This document shows, one piece after another, positions 17,639 to 25,053 of a DNA stretch of 64,000 bases. The position numbers were made by a program, and so were the translations under genes. Origin of the DNA: Chthonomonas calidirosea (GTDB lineage Bacteria; Armatimonadota; Chthonomonadetes; Chthonomonadales; CAJBBX01); the NCBI GenBank assembly GCA_020722705.1, contig DYKI01000008.1:8425-72424 (forward strand). Reading direction: 5' to 3'. Each line of letters begins with the position of its first letter. The stretch's first letter is position 1. The notes under the pieces are model-generated. The model saw only the letters and a list, made by a program, of their open reading frames with translations, searched no databases and was not told where the DNA came from.

Positions 17639-18670
17639 CTACGGGCGTTCATGATGCTTGCGGGAGGGCGAGCCCGCACGGGCGCCGGGCCTGAGCCACG
17701 CGAACGCGCCATTGGTGGTGATCGCAAGGTCCCGAAGCGCGGCGGCAATGTCGGACGCCGTTCCGTCACCCACAGCCAGAGCAATGACACGCGGTACCGT
17801 AGGGGCGCGATTCATGGCGCCCTCCCGGAGACGAGCCGTCTCCTCAACCGGGTACTCGCCCTCGCCCATCACGATAGCCACGACGTGGGTGACCCCTTCC
17901 ATCCCCATCGCTCGGGCAAGACCGGCAACGGATCGTGCCGACGCAGCAGGCGCAACCGTATCCAGGTTCGACCAGCGTATGGTATCCGTGCGCTCCGCGA
18001 TCGTCTGCCAGCCCCCAAGCAGGTCCGTTCCTTGAGCATCGAGGAGCACTACGGTGAACCGGTCGCGCGGGCCCAACTCGGCGACAGCAGCCTTGATTTG
18101 ATTCCGCGCCGCCTCCAGCCTGCGGGCATCGCCAACACCGATGGCAGGATCGAGGCAGTACGCCACCGACACCGGCGGCGGATCGGGAGCCGCACGCTCA
18201 AACAACGTGCGCCGTGCATCGGCCTGACTGGTCTGCTCTCCGTTCTGCCTCTCGCGTCGCCGAACAAAGGGGATGCCGCGATCGAGGTCGAGGGAGTTCC
18301 AGCCCCAGGGAGTCGGAGCCGGCGGCTCGGGCTCGCCGCGCGTGGGCCGCACATCCTGCCCGGTGACGCTCAGGACCGGAGCGTTGAAGCGCCGGGATGG
18401 ATCGAGCAACGGGACCCGCGATGGCGGCGTCGGCGGCCCGTAGATCGGCGGCTCAGGCGACGGGGGGCCATAGATGGGAGGCAACGGTTCGCCCGTGCGA
18501 TGGGACGGATCGGACCGATCCGTCCGATCCGTCCGATCCGTCCGATCCGTCCGATCCGTCCGATCCGACACCGGGGATCCGTAGGGCCAAATCACAATCG
18601 TCGTCACGATGGCGACGAACATGACGGCGATGGCAAGAACCTGAACGACCGACGCCAGGCGCACTCTCAC
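17639..18670 (-). CDS. Membrane-anchored VWA-like protein with repeat-encoded linker
   Basis: A 343-residue protein with an N-terminal membrane anchor (VVQVLAIAVMFVAIVTTIVIW), then a low-complexity region and a C-terminal von Willebrand A-like domain. The low-complexity region begins with a Thr-Asp-Arg array encoded by the 9-bp repeat, then proline-rich segments with repeated PPIYGPPSPEPPIYGPP. The VWA-like part has VSVAYCLDPAIGVGDARRLE in place of the DxSxS MIDAS, RFTVVLLDAQGTDLL and THVVAIVMGEGEYP, so metal binding is doubtful. GTG 18670 is the likely start; GTG 18664 is possible. Its function is unknown. It is followed convergently by the LolA-like gene and lies downstream of the ApbE gene on the same strand. 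Confidence 0.7.
   Translation of the reverse strand: MRVRLASVVQVLAIAVMFVAIVTTIVIWPYGSPVSDRTDRTDRTDRTDRTDRSDPSHRTGEPLPPIYGPPSPEPPIYGPPTPPSRVPLLDPSRRFNAPVLSVTGQDVRPTRGEPEPPAPTPWGWNSLDLDRGIPFVRRRERQNGEQTSQADARRTLFERAAPDPPPVSVAYCLDPAIGVGDARRLEAARNQIKAAVAELGPRDRFTVVLLDAQGTDLLGGWQTIAERTDTIRWSNLDTVAPAASARSVAGLARAMGMEGVTHVVAIVMGEGEYPVEETARLREGAMNRAPTVPRVIALAVGDGTASDIAAALRDLAITTNGAFAWLRPGARAGSPSRKHHERP
18513..18566. repeat. Perfect 9-bp tandem repeat inside the VWA-like gene (locus A4)
   Basis: Five identical GTCCGATCC units (18522-18566) with one GACCGATCC unit before them, the most homogeneous of the seven loci. Immediately left (18504-18512) the sequence flips to GACGGATCG, making a small palindrome at the array edge. 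In the minus-strand protein it is read as TDRTDRTDRTDR. Confidence 0.85.
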
Positions 18671-18687
18671 GTATCGCCTCTCAACGT

Positions 18688-19668
18688 TCAGTGCGGCTCA
18701 GCAGTGCGGATAAAGCATCGTACTCCGGGGTACTGCTCAACCAGGCGACGCCCGGCCTCCTGCCCCATCGCCGCCACCGCCGTGGCCAGGCCGTCGGAGA
18801 GCTCACCGCGCGGCGCAATGATCATCACGGCAATGCGGTTCGTAATCCCCAGCCCTGTCCGGGCGTCCACAATGTGAGAATAGCGGACGCCGGCAAACTC
18901 GACGAACTGCTCGGTATCGCCCGATGTGGACACCGCGCAGTTCGACAGGATCATGACCCCGTCGTCGGCGCCCTGAGGACCGCTCTCCAGGCCGTCTCCA
19001 TAAACCTCCAGTACGGGCAATGTGCGGATTCGCCAGCCTGCCGTTCCGGGAGGCTTCGCGCCCAGGACGATGTCGCCGCCCATCTCGACGAGGGCGCTCC
19101 GAATGCGATGGCGCTTCAGCACTTCGAGCGCCGCATCGCACGCGCAGCCTTTGGCAATCCCTCCAAGATCGAGGCGCATCCCTTCTCTGGACAGGGTGAC
19201 GGTTCGACGCTTGCGGTCGAGCTCCATGTACCGCCATCCCACTGCGGCCCGAGCGGCCTCGAGCTCGGCAACAGGCGGAAGCCGGCCCTCTTTGCGCGCT
19301 TTCCGCCAGAGAGCGATGACCGGTCCGATGGTCGGGTCAAACGCCCCTCCGCTGCGCTCCGCGATTTCACGAGCTCGGAGGAGGACGCGAAAGAGATCGG
19401 GGCTGACGGGAGTGGGACGATGCACCGCCTCCCGGCACAGCCGGTTGATCTCGCTCACCGGCCTGTAGTCGCTCATGGCGTTCTCGAGCGCCTCAATGCG
19501 GGCGAACGCCGCTTTCGCTGCCGACTCGGCTCGCTCCTCGCTCTCCGCGTACATCACGATGCGCGTTTGCACGCCCATGTGAACTTCGGTATACTGGAAA
19601 CGATTCGGCCCCGTGCCGACGCAAGCCCTGCCGACCGTCATCAGCGCCCCTGCGACGGCGAGGGTCAT
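18688..19668 (-). CDS. apbE: FAD:protein FMN transferase (ApbE family)
   Basis: ApbE proteins attach FMN covalently to threonine of target flavoproteins outside the cytoplasmic membrane. The 326-residue protein carries the family motifs YTEVHMGVQTRI, ENAMSDYRPVSEINRLC, GGAFDPTIGPVIALWRKA, LDLGGIAKGCACDAA, ALVEMGGDIVLG and YSHIVDARTGLGI, the last giving the Mg-binding Asp-x-x-Thr-Gly. The N-terminus contains a hydrophobic stretch (MTLAVAGALMTVGRAC) that may be a signal or lipoprotein anchor. The start is uncertain: ATG 19668 avoids overlap with the divergent SUMF1 gene, but GTG 19698 has GGAG upstream. No NQR/RNF target gene is in the window. Confidence 0.88.
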   Translation of the reverse strand: MTLAVAGALMTVGRACVGTGPNRFQYTEVHMGVQTRIVMYAESEERAESAAKAAFARIEALENAMSDYRPVSEINRLCREAVHRPTPVSPDLFRVLLRAREIAERSGGAFDPTIGPVIALWRKARKEGRLPPVAELEAARAAVGWRYMELDRKRRTVTLSREGMRLDLGGIAKGCACDAALEVLKRHRIRSALVEMGGDIVLGAKPPGTAGWRIRTLPVLEVYGDGLESGPQGADDGVMILSNCAVSTSGDTEQFVEFAGVRYSHIVDARTGLGITNRIAVMIIAPRGELSDGLATAVAAMGQEAGRRLVEQYPGVRCFIRTAEPH

Positions 19669-19690
19669 GCCGGGAGGTTTAGGCCAGCCT

Positions 19691-20608
19691 GTGATCACGC
19701 GTAACACTCCGTTCGTTCCCCACTTTGCAACGATTCTCTTCGTGTCATACGCTGCTATGGTAGCACTCTGCTTCGGCGTATGCGAAGCTCGCGCGCAGTC
19801 GGGCAAGCCGAAGAAGCAGCCCGGGAAGCCCGCGTCTGCAGCGCAGAAGAAACCTGCCGCCGCTGCTCCGGCGACGCTCAGTGTCAGGATACCGGGCACC
19901 ACCGTCACGCTCGAAATGGTGCGCGTCCCAGCCGGCATCGTCACCGTGGCCGACCCTCGCAAGAAGGGCGTACCGAAGAAGGTGCCGGTCAAGGCGTTCT
20001 GGATCGCGCGCCGAGAGACCACCTGGGAAGCCTACGACCCCTTTGTCTTCGGCCTCGATCCAAGCGGAGCCGTGCAGGCGCCTGCAGGCTTTGATGCCCT
20101 TGCGCGCCCGAGCAAGCCGTACATTCCGCCCGATCTCGGCTGGGGACACAATGGCTTTCCTGTGATCAACGTGACGCATCACGCAGCGACTCAGTACTGC
20201 GCATGGCTCTCGGCCCTGACCCGACGCAAGTTCCGCCTGCCCACCGAAGCCGAATGGGAGTGGGCTTGCCGTGGCGCAAAGGCAGGTGCCGCACCCAAAG
20301 GCCCGGCTCTCGACGCCGTGGCCTGGCATCAGGGCAACAGCGGAGGTCAGACCCGTGCTTCGGGCGGCAAGAAGGCAAACCCGCTGGGGCTTGTGGACAT
20401 GCTCGGCAACGCGGGAGAGTGGGCCAACGATCTGGCAGGCAAGCCCGTCTTGTGCGGCGGCAGCTACGCCGATGCGCCCGCCAACGTGCATCCTGGCATG
20501 CGCGAGTACCAGACGTACGACTGGAATGCCACCGATCCCCAGATGCCCAAGAGCAAATGGTGGTTGAGCGACGGCTCGTTTGTTGGGTTCCGGGTGGTGT
20601 GTGAGTAG
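19691..20608 (+). CDS. Exported SUMF1/formylglycine-generating-enzyme-fold protein
   Basis: A protein of about 305 residues with a signal peptide (FATILFVSYAAMVALCFGVC), a Lys/Pro/Ala-rich linker (KPKKQPGKPASAAQKKPAAA), and a SUMF1 domain at about 90-305. Diagnostic motifs are PVKAFWIARRETTWEAYDPF, PVINVTHHAATQYCAWLSAL, RLPTEAEWEWACRGA, LGLVDMLGNAGEWANDLAG and the terminal FVGFRVVCE. The paired cysteines of the copper site in true sulfatase-activating FGE are not evident, and no sulfatase gene is nearby, so another role for the fold is more likely. GTG 19691 gives the best signal peptide; GTG 19742 or ATG 19757 are alternatives. Confidence 0.8.
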   Translation: MITRNTPFVPHFATILFVSYAAMVALCFGVCEARAQSGKPKKQPGKPASAAQKKPAAAAPATLSVRIPGTTVTLEMVRVPAGIVTVADPRKKGVPKKVPVKAFWIARRETTWEAYDPFVFGLDPSGAVQAPAGFDALARPSKPYIPPDLGWGHNGFPVINVTHHAATQYCAWLSALTRRKFRLPTEAEWEWACRGAKAGAAPKGPALDAVAWHQGNSGGQTRASGGKKANPLGLVDMLGNAGEWANDLAGKPVLCGGSYADAPANVHPGMREYQTYDWNATDPQMPKSKWWLSDGSFVGFRVVCE

Positions 20609-20645
20609 GACCGGGCGGATCCGACCAATGGGACAGATCCAAGGA
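20608..20645. repeat. Degenerate 9-bp repeat (locus A5)
   Basis: GGACCGGGC, GGATCCGAC, CAATGGGAC and AGATCCAAG run in phase with a 9-bp period across the gap between the SUMF1 gene and the oxidoreductase gene. The units are diverged, so it is the weakest member of the family. Confidence 0.5.
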
Positions 20646-20655
20646 AAGGGAAGAC

Positions 20656-21930
20656 ATGAGCGACGGTAACGTGAACATGACGCGTAGAGAGGTCATTGGA
20701 GCATCGGCGCTGGCCGCGGCGTCAGCCCTGATGGCGGGGACCAACTACGCATTCGCGCAGGGGTCCGATAAGATCAAGGTCGGGCTCGTCGGATGCGGTG
20801 GACGAGGCACGGGCGCCGCCCATGACTGCGCCCACGCCGATCAGGGAGTGGTCATTTGGGCGCTTGGCGACCTGTTCAAGGATCGCCTTGACGGATGCCG
20901 CAACTCCCTGGGCGACCTGAAAGAGCAGGCTTCGGTGACCGACGACCGCTGCTTCGTCGGTCTCGATGCTTACCGGAAAGTGATCGCCAGCGGTGTGGAC
21001 CTCGTAATCCTGGCCACGCACCCCGGTTTCAGGCCCCCGCACTTCAAGGCCGCAGTCGAGGCCGGCAAGCACGTCTTCATGGAAAAGCCCGTAGGGACCG
21101 ATGCGCCGGGGATACGCACGATCCTTGAGGCAGCCGAGCTTGCCACCCGGAAGAAGCTCTGCGTCGTGACGGGCACGCAGCGACGCCATCAGCAGAGCTA
21201 CATCGAGACCATCAAGCGCATCCACGATGGGGCGATCGGCAAGATCGTCGGCGGCCAGGTCTACTGGAACGGCGGAGGCGTCGGCAACGGCGTGAACCCG
21301 AAGCAGCCCGGCCAGACCGACCTCGAGTGGATGGTTCGCCACTGGTACCAGTTCACGTGGCTCTGCGGCGACAACATCGTCGAGCAGCACGTGCACAACA
21401 TTGACATCGCCAACTGGGTCATGCAATCCCATCCCCTCAAGTGCATCGCAACCGGCGGTCGCGCCCAGAGAAACGACCCGGCGAGGTTCCCTCAGGCGTT
21501 CGACAACTTCTCGGTGGACTTCGTCTACCCGGACGATATCCACATCCTCAGCATGTGCCGCCACTGGGACAACACACCGGGCAACGTCTTGGAGCGCTTC
21601 GCCGGCACCAAAGGCTTCTCCAACCCCGGCTGGAACATCTGGGGCGAGACCAACTGGACCTTCAGCGGCAAGAGCCCGAACCCATACGTGCAGGAGCATG
21701 TGGACCTGATCAAGGCCATCCGCTCGGGCAGCCCGATCAATGAGGCACGACGGGTCGCCGAGAGCACTCTCAGCGCGATCATGGGCCGAACCGCCGCCTA
21801 CACGGGGCAGGAGATCACGTGGGAGCAGATGCTCAACTCGCAGGAGAACCTGTTCCCCGACCTCTCCGATCCGAAGGCGCCCATTCCGGTGCGTCCGCCG
21901 GCCGTCCCCGGCCAAACGAAGTTCGTCTGA
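20656..21930 (+). CDS. Tat-exported Gfo/Idh/MocA-family oxidoreductase
   Basis: A 424-residue NAD(P)-dependent oxidoreductase. The N-terminus has a twin-arginine signal (MTRREVIGASALAAASALMAG), so it is folded with its cofactor before export. The Rossmann motif is KVGLVGCGGRGTGAAHDC, and the family EKP motif is in HVFMEKPVGTDAPG. A later helix (WLCGDNIVEQHVHNIDIANW) supplies the usual catalytic His. The C-terminus (SLCR-type region, then NLFPDLSDPKAPIPVRPPAVPG) matches the planctomycete/Armatimonadota exported subgroup, which is thought to act on sugars or inositols. AAGGAAAGGG precedes ATG 20656. It probably forms an exported sugar-degrading set with the two Tat-like proteins downstream. Confidence 0.9.
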   Translation: MSDGNVNMTRREVIGASALAAASALMAGTNYAFAQGSDKIKVGLVGCGGRGTGAAHDCAHADQGVVIWALGDLFKDRLDGCRNSLGDLKEQASVTDDRCFVGLDAYRKVIASGVDLVILATHPGFRPPHFKAAVEAGKHVFMEKPVGTDAPGIRTILEAAELATRKKLCVVTGTQRRHQQSYIETIKRIHDGAIGKIVGGQVYWNGGGVGNGVNPKQPGQTDLEWMVRHWYQFTWLCGDNIVEQHVHNIDIANWVMQSHPLKCIATGGRAQRNDPARFPQAFDNFSVDFVYPDDIHILSMCRHWDNTPGNVLERFAGTKGFSNPGWNIWGETNWTFSGKSPNPYVQEHVDLIKAIRSGSPINEARRVAESTLSAIMGRTAAYTGQEITWEQMLNSQENLFPDLSDPKAPIPVRPPAVPGQTKFV

Positions 21931-21942
21931 AAGCTGAGCGCG

Positions 21943-22021
21943 GAGGCTCCCGCCGAGCCGCAGGACGCAAGTCCGATAGAACCGGGAGGGCGAGGCTCCC
22001 GCCGAGCCGCAAGACGCAAGT
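21943..22021. repeat. Two direct copies of the GAGGCTCCCGCCGAGCC element (family B)
   Basis: The gap between the oxidoreductase and isomerase genes holds two 30-bp copies, 21943-21972 and 21992-22021, that differ at one base. Each reads GAGGCTCCCGCCGAGCCGCA and then RGACGCAAGT. The second copy is preceded by CCGGGAGGGC, completing the longer form also seen inverted at 34620-34646 and 59079-59105. The copies are 49 bp apart start to start and fill most of the intergenic space. Confidence 0.85.
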
Positions 22022-22041
22022 TTGACAGAGCGAGAAAGAAC

Positions 22042-22917
22042 ATGCCAATGAACCGTCGTGAACTGCTTGCGGCTTCGGCCGCTGTCGGTGTGGCCGCCGC
22101 CGTGCCGAGCGGAGCGCGCCAGAGCGTTCCGAAAGCGAAGCTGCTGCTGTCGAGCCAGGAGGGCATTATCCCGGCCAGGGATTTGGCCGAACGGCTGGCC
22201 AAGATGGAGAAGTGGGGCTTCGACGGCATTGAGGTCGGCGGCGGAGGCTTCCCCGGCAGGGTTGAGGAGCTCCAGAAGGCCCTGGCCAACAGCAAGCTCA
22301 AGATCAGTGCCATTTGCGCAGGCACTCCCGGCGGTCCGCTGATCAACGAGGACCCCGAAACACGCAAGAAAGCCGTGGCCGCCATCAAGGAACTGCTCAC
22401 CTGCGCGGGCGAGCTGAAGTCCACCGGCGTGATCATCGTGCCGGCGTTCAACGGTCAGACCACCCTCAACCATGTCGAGGCGCGAAAGGCGCTCATGGAC
22501 CTCCTGCCGGAAATCGGTGAGCACGGCGCCAAGGTCGGCGGACGCATCCTCATGGAGCCTCTCAACCGGGGCGAGGCATGGTTCCTGCGGCTGCTGGCTG
22601 ATGCCGCCGCCATGTGCCGCGAGGTCAACAGCCCCGGTGTGGCCATGATGGGCGACTTCTACCACATGAACATCGAAGAGCCCAGCGACATGGGTGCCTT
22701 CATCTCCGGCGGCAAGTGGCTCCATCATGTCCACCTTGCCTCGCGCAAGCGAGTCCTTCCCGGCCAGGACGAGCGCGATTTCACCAACGGCTTCAAGGGG
22801 CTGAAGCTCATCGGCTATCAGGACTACTGCAGCCTCGAATGCGGCTGCGACGGCGACCGCGAGGTCGAGATACCGAAGGCGGTGAAGTTCCTCCGCGGTC
22901 AGTGGGCCAAAGCGTGA
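22042..22917 (+). CDS. Exported sugar phosphate isomerase/epimerase-like TIM barrel
   Basis: A 291-residue protein of the xylose-isomerase-like TIM-barrel superfamily. The N-terminus is a Tat-like signal (MNRRELLAASAAVGVAAAVP). Barrel motifs include ARDLAERLAKMEKWGFDGIE, GRILMEPLNRGEAWFL with the metal-ligand Glu, VAMMGDFYHMNIEE with Asp/His, and WLHHVHLASRKRVLPG with the C-terminal metal His. Conserved Glu/Asp/His positions suggest an active metal-dependent isomerase or epimerase; the substrate is unknown. GAGAAAGA precedes ATG 22042 (ATG 22048 is possible). It lies between two other exported enzymes on the same strand and is followed by a strong hairpin. Confidence 0.85.
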   Translation: MPMNRRELLAASAAVGVAAAVPSGARQSVPKAKLLLSSQEGIIPARDLAERLAKMEKWGFDGIEVGGGGFPGRVEELQKALANSKLKISAICAGTPGGPLINEDPETRKKAVAAIKELLTCAGELKSTGVIIVPAFNGQTTLNHVEARKALMDLLPEIGEHGAKVGGRILMEPLNRGEAWFLRLLADAAAMCREVNSPGVAMMGDFYHMNIEEPSDMGAFISGGKWLHHVHLASRKRVLPGQDERDFTNGFKGLKLIGYQDYCSLECGCDGDREVEIPKAVKFLRGQWAKA

Positions 22918-22929
22918 TCTGACAGCGTC

Positions 22930-22956
22930 GCCCTCGGGACGTGAAGGCCCGAGGGC
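22930..22956 (+). terminator. Hairpin terminator after the isomerase gene
   Basis: GCCCTCGGG (22930-22938) and CCCGAGGGC (22948-22956) form a perfect 9-bp stem with a 9-base loop, followed by ATTTCAGCTCTT. It sits 12 bp after the isomerase stop. The T-run is short, so termination could be partial. Confidence 0.65.
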
Positions 22957-23025
22957 ATTTCAGCTCTTCGTCCTGAAGGACCCGATGCCTCCAACGGCGA
23001 ACGTGCCGGCGGAGGAGGTACTGCC

Positions 23026-24018
23026 ATGGACGCACGATGTCTGGTCACGCGACGCGATCTTCTGCGATCTACAGCCATAGCCGGCAGCTCAGTTCTCGCT
23101 GCCCGCAGCGTCGGCGAACCGATCGGCACATCCGGGTTGGCCGCCGGCGGGCCGACGTCATCGGTCGAGCCCATCCCCTCAGGCAAGATCGGCAACGTAA
23201 CGATCGGCCGCATGCTCCTCGGCGGCAATCTCATCGGTGGGTGGCTCCATTGCCGCGACCTGAAGTACGTCGGCCGGCTCTTCCGCGCCTATTGCACCGA
23301 GGAGAAGATACTCCAGACCATCGCGCTCGCCGAGCAGCACGGCATCAACACGGTGTTCGAGACCGGCGGTGACTTCGTCCGGCGGCACAATCGAACCAAC
23401 GGCGGCAAGATGCAGTTCATCCCGCATATCGAGGTGGATGCCGATCGCTCGGAGCAGGCCCTGAAGGATCACATCAAGGCTCAGGTGGAGACCGGCGCGT
23501 GCGCCCTCTACATCTGGGGCGTGTCGTCGGACAGGCTGGTCTACACAGGACATGCGAACAAGCTGGCGCAAGCGGTGGAGCTGGCCAAGGACACCGGTTT
23601 GCCTGTCGGCGTCGGCACCCATAGCCTGACCGTCGTCAAGGAGTGCGAGCGGCTCAGGGCTCCCGTGGACTTCTATGTGAAGACCCTGCACCGCGACGAT
23701 TACCCCTCGGCCACTCCGAAGGAGCGCCGTAAGGACTTCATGTGGATGACCGGCGAGGGCGGCTACTACGACAACATGTGGTGCATTGACGCCGAGGAGA
23801 CCATCGCCTTCATGAAGCAGATCGCCAAGCCGTGGATCGCCTTCAAGGTGCTCGCCGCAGGCGCCTATCTGCCGCGTGATGGGTTCCAGTACGCGATCGC
23901 CAACGGAGCGGACTTCATCGCTGTCGGCATGTTCGACTTTCAGATCGCCGAAAACTGCGCCACGCTCAACAAGGTCCTTGCCGACAACGCACGCAGGGAG
24001 CGCAAGTGGTATGGATAG
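23026..24018 (+). CDS. Exported TIM-barrel protein of unknown function
   Basis: A 330-residue protein with a twin-arginine-type signal (VTRRDLLRSTAIAGSSVLAA). The rest looks like a TIM barrel with an aldo/keto-reductase flavour: IGRMLLGGNLIGGWLHCRDL, ILQTIALAEQHGINTVFETG, ACALYIWGVSSDRLVYTGH, PVGVGTHSLTVVKECE, WIAFKVLAAGAYLP and ADFIAVGMFDFQIAEN. The catalytic Tyr/Lys/His set of the reductases could not be assigned, so no reaction is claimed. GGAGGAGG precedes ATG 23026. It follows the oxidoreductase and isomerase genes and may act on the same sugar, although the hairpin between them would reduce co-transcription. Confidence 0.7.
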   Translation: MDARCLVTRRDLLRSTAIAGSSVLAARSVGEPIGTSGLAAGGPTSSVEPIPSGKIGNVTIGRMLLGGNLIGGWLHCRDLKYVGRLFRAYCTEEKILQTIALAEQHGINTVFETGGDFVRRHNRTNGGKMQFIPHIEVDADRSEQALKDHIKAQVETGACALYIWGVSSDRLVYTGHANKLAQAVELAKDTGLPVGVGTHSLTVVKECERLRAPVDFYVKTLHRDDYPSATPKERRKDFMWMTGEGGYYDNMWCIDAEETIAFMKQIAKPWIAFKVLAAGAYLPRDGFQYAIANGADFIAVGMFDFQIAENCATLNKVLADNARRERKWYG

Positions 24019-24086
24019 GCGCTCCATGCGACGGTTGCGCCGTGTCGCAGCCCTGATGCCCTGGGCCTTGACCGCCGCAGACGGTT

Positions 24087-24170
24087 CCTTGTACAGGTTG
24101 GATCGCCTGCTTCAAGGATCCCGATGGCAACCTCAGCGGGATCGTGGAGGTGGACGAGACGGCGGCATAG
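24087..24170 (+). pseudogene. Possible remnant of an IS1595-type transposase
   Basis: One frame reads FKDPDGNLSGIVEVDETAA and then TAG. The SGIVEVDET stretch matches the conserved start of the ISXO2-like DDE domain (VEVDETYIGG). Nothing further of the transposase can be followed in any frame, and no terminal inverted repeats were found. The match is short and may be chance. Confidence 0.3.
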
Positions 24171-24177
24171 CCGTGGT

Positions 24178-24198
24178 GGGGCCGCCACCGGCGGCCCC
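24178..24198. other. Perfect 9-bp stem hairpin
   Basis: GGGGCCGCC and GGCGGCCCC flank a 3-base ACC loop in the 279-bp gap before the toxin-antitoxin genes. There is no T-run on either side, so it may be a weak terminator of the upstream unit or a repeat relic. Apart from this and the possible transposase remnant the gap holds nothing recognisable. Confidence 0.55.
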
Positions 24199-24297
24199 AT
24201 GCCCTGAGGCCGCGACTGAAGGCGGGACCACCTGGGGTACCGTGGCATATGATCGTGGCCGCGACCGCGACGGGCAGGCAAACGGGACAAAGTACGG

Positions 24298-24729
24298 ATG
24301 AGACTCGATCTTTCATCTCTCAGGAACGCAATCGGACAGGTGGAGAGCGCGCTCGCCTATCACGGCTCCGAGATCGCACAGTCCGACCCCGATCTCGCTC
24401 TCCACCTCAGGGCAGCAGCCATTCAGGCATTCGAGTTCACCTATGAGCTATGCATCAAGATGCTTCGACGGTACCTTGCCGCAACCGAGCCCAACCCGTC
24501 TGCGGTGACGGACATGACGTTCCACGACCTGATCCGCCTGGGCTGGGAGCGGGGCTTGCTCCAAGCAGATATCGTCGCGTGGAGGGACTTCCGCAGTGAT
24601 CGAGGCGCCACGAGCCACGCATACGATCAGCGGAAAGCTCAGGAGGTGTTTGAGGCTATACCGGCGTTCCTGGCGGAGGCGAAGCATCTGCTGGAGCGCC
24701 TCGCGGAACGTCAGGTGAACGTCGAATGA
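24298..24729 (+). CDS. HI0074-family nucleotidyltransferase substrate-binding protein
   Basis: A 143-residue all-helical protein. The motif region FEFTYELCIKMLRRYLAA followed by IRLGWERGLL, WRDFRSDRGATSHAYD and VFEAIPAFLAEAKHLLERL is typical of the HI0074 (NTase substrate-binding) family, related to HepT. With the minimal nucleotidyltransferase that starts in its last four bases (ATGA overlap) it forms a HI0074/HI0073-type module, currently viewed as toxin-antitoxin-like. The order here is binding protein first. No clear ribosome-binding site is visible before ATG 24298. The RNase RxxxxH motif of HepT toxins is only partly matched (RSDRGATSH), so toxicity is uncertain. Confidence 0.85.
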   Translation: MRLDLSSLRNAIGQVESALAYHGSEIAQSDPDLALHLRAAAIQAFEFTYELCIKMLRRYLAATEPNPSAVTDMTFHDLIRLGWERGLLQADIVAWRDFRSDRGATSHAYDQRKAQEVFEAIPAFLAEAKHLLERLAERQVNVE

Positions 24730-25052
24730 TCGGCACACGCCCCGACATCGAACCCGCGCACCTGGCCATCGTTCGACAAGCCCTGCGTGAAGCATTGCCC
24801 TCCGACGCTCGCGTGTGGGTGTTCGGCTCGCGCGCCACGGGGCGCGCGCGTCGCACGTCGGACCTTGACCTCGCCGTAGATGCCGGGCGTCCTCTGACCA
24901 GGCGGGAGATTTCTTTGCTGCGCAACATCTTCGAGGAGTCGGACCTGCCCTATCGCGTGGATGTCGTGGACTGGCACTGCGCAACCGCCGGCTTTCGGGA
25001 GGCAACTGAAGGCGATCTGATGGCGCTTGGTCTCATCGCCGACGAGGAGTGA
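24726..25052 (+). CDS. Minimal nucleotidyltransferase (MNT/HI0073 type)
   Basis: A 108-residue polymerase-beta-like nucleotidyltransferase. The active-site signature is present as VWVFGSRATGRARRTSDLDL, with the GS pair and the DxD metal ligands, and the third carboxylate is in YRVDVVDWH. In MntA-HepT systems such proteins AMPylate and neutralise the partner toxin; in HI0073/HI0074 pairs the activity is not settled. It overlaps the partner gene by four bases (ATGA), so the two are translationally coupled. Its stop is immediately followed by the next gene, whose ATG is two bases later, so that gene's GAGGAG ribosome-binding site lies in this coding sequence. Confidence 0.9.
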   Translation: MIGTRPDIEPAHLAIVRQALREALPSDARVWVFGSRATGRARRTSDLDLAVDAGRPLTRREISLLRNIFEESDLPYRVDVVDWHCATAGFREATEGDLMALGLIADEE

Positions 25053-25053
25053 T

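Noticed and set aside
18513-18566. The tandem array looked at first like a CRISPR or a satellite.
   Set aside because: Units are 9 bp with no spacers, and the array lies inside a coding frame; no Cas genes are present.
20722-22734. A 670-codon open frame on the minus strand.
   Set aside because: It is a shadow of the oxidoreductase and isomerase genes, has no family similarity and runs through the family-B repeats.
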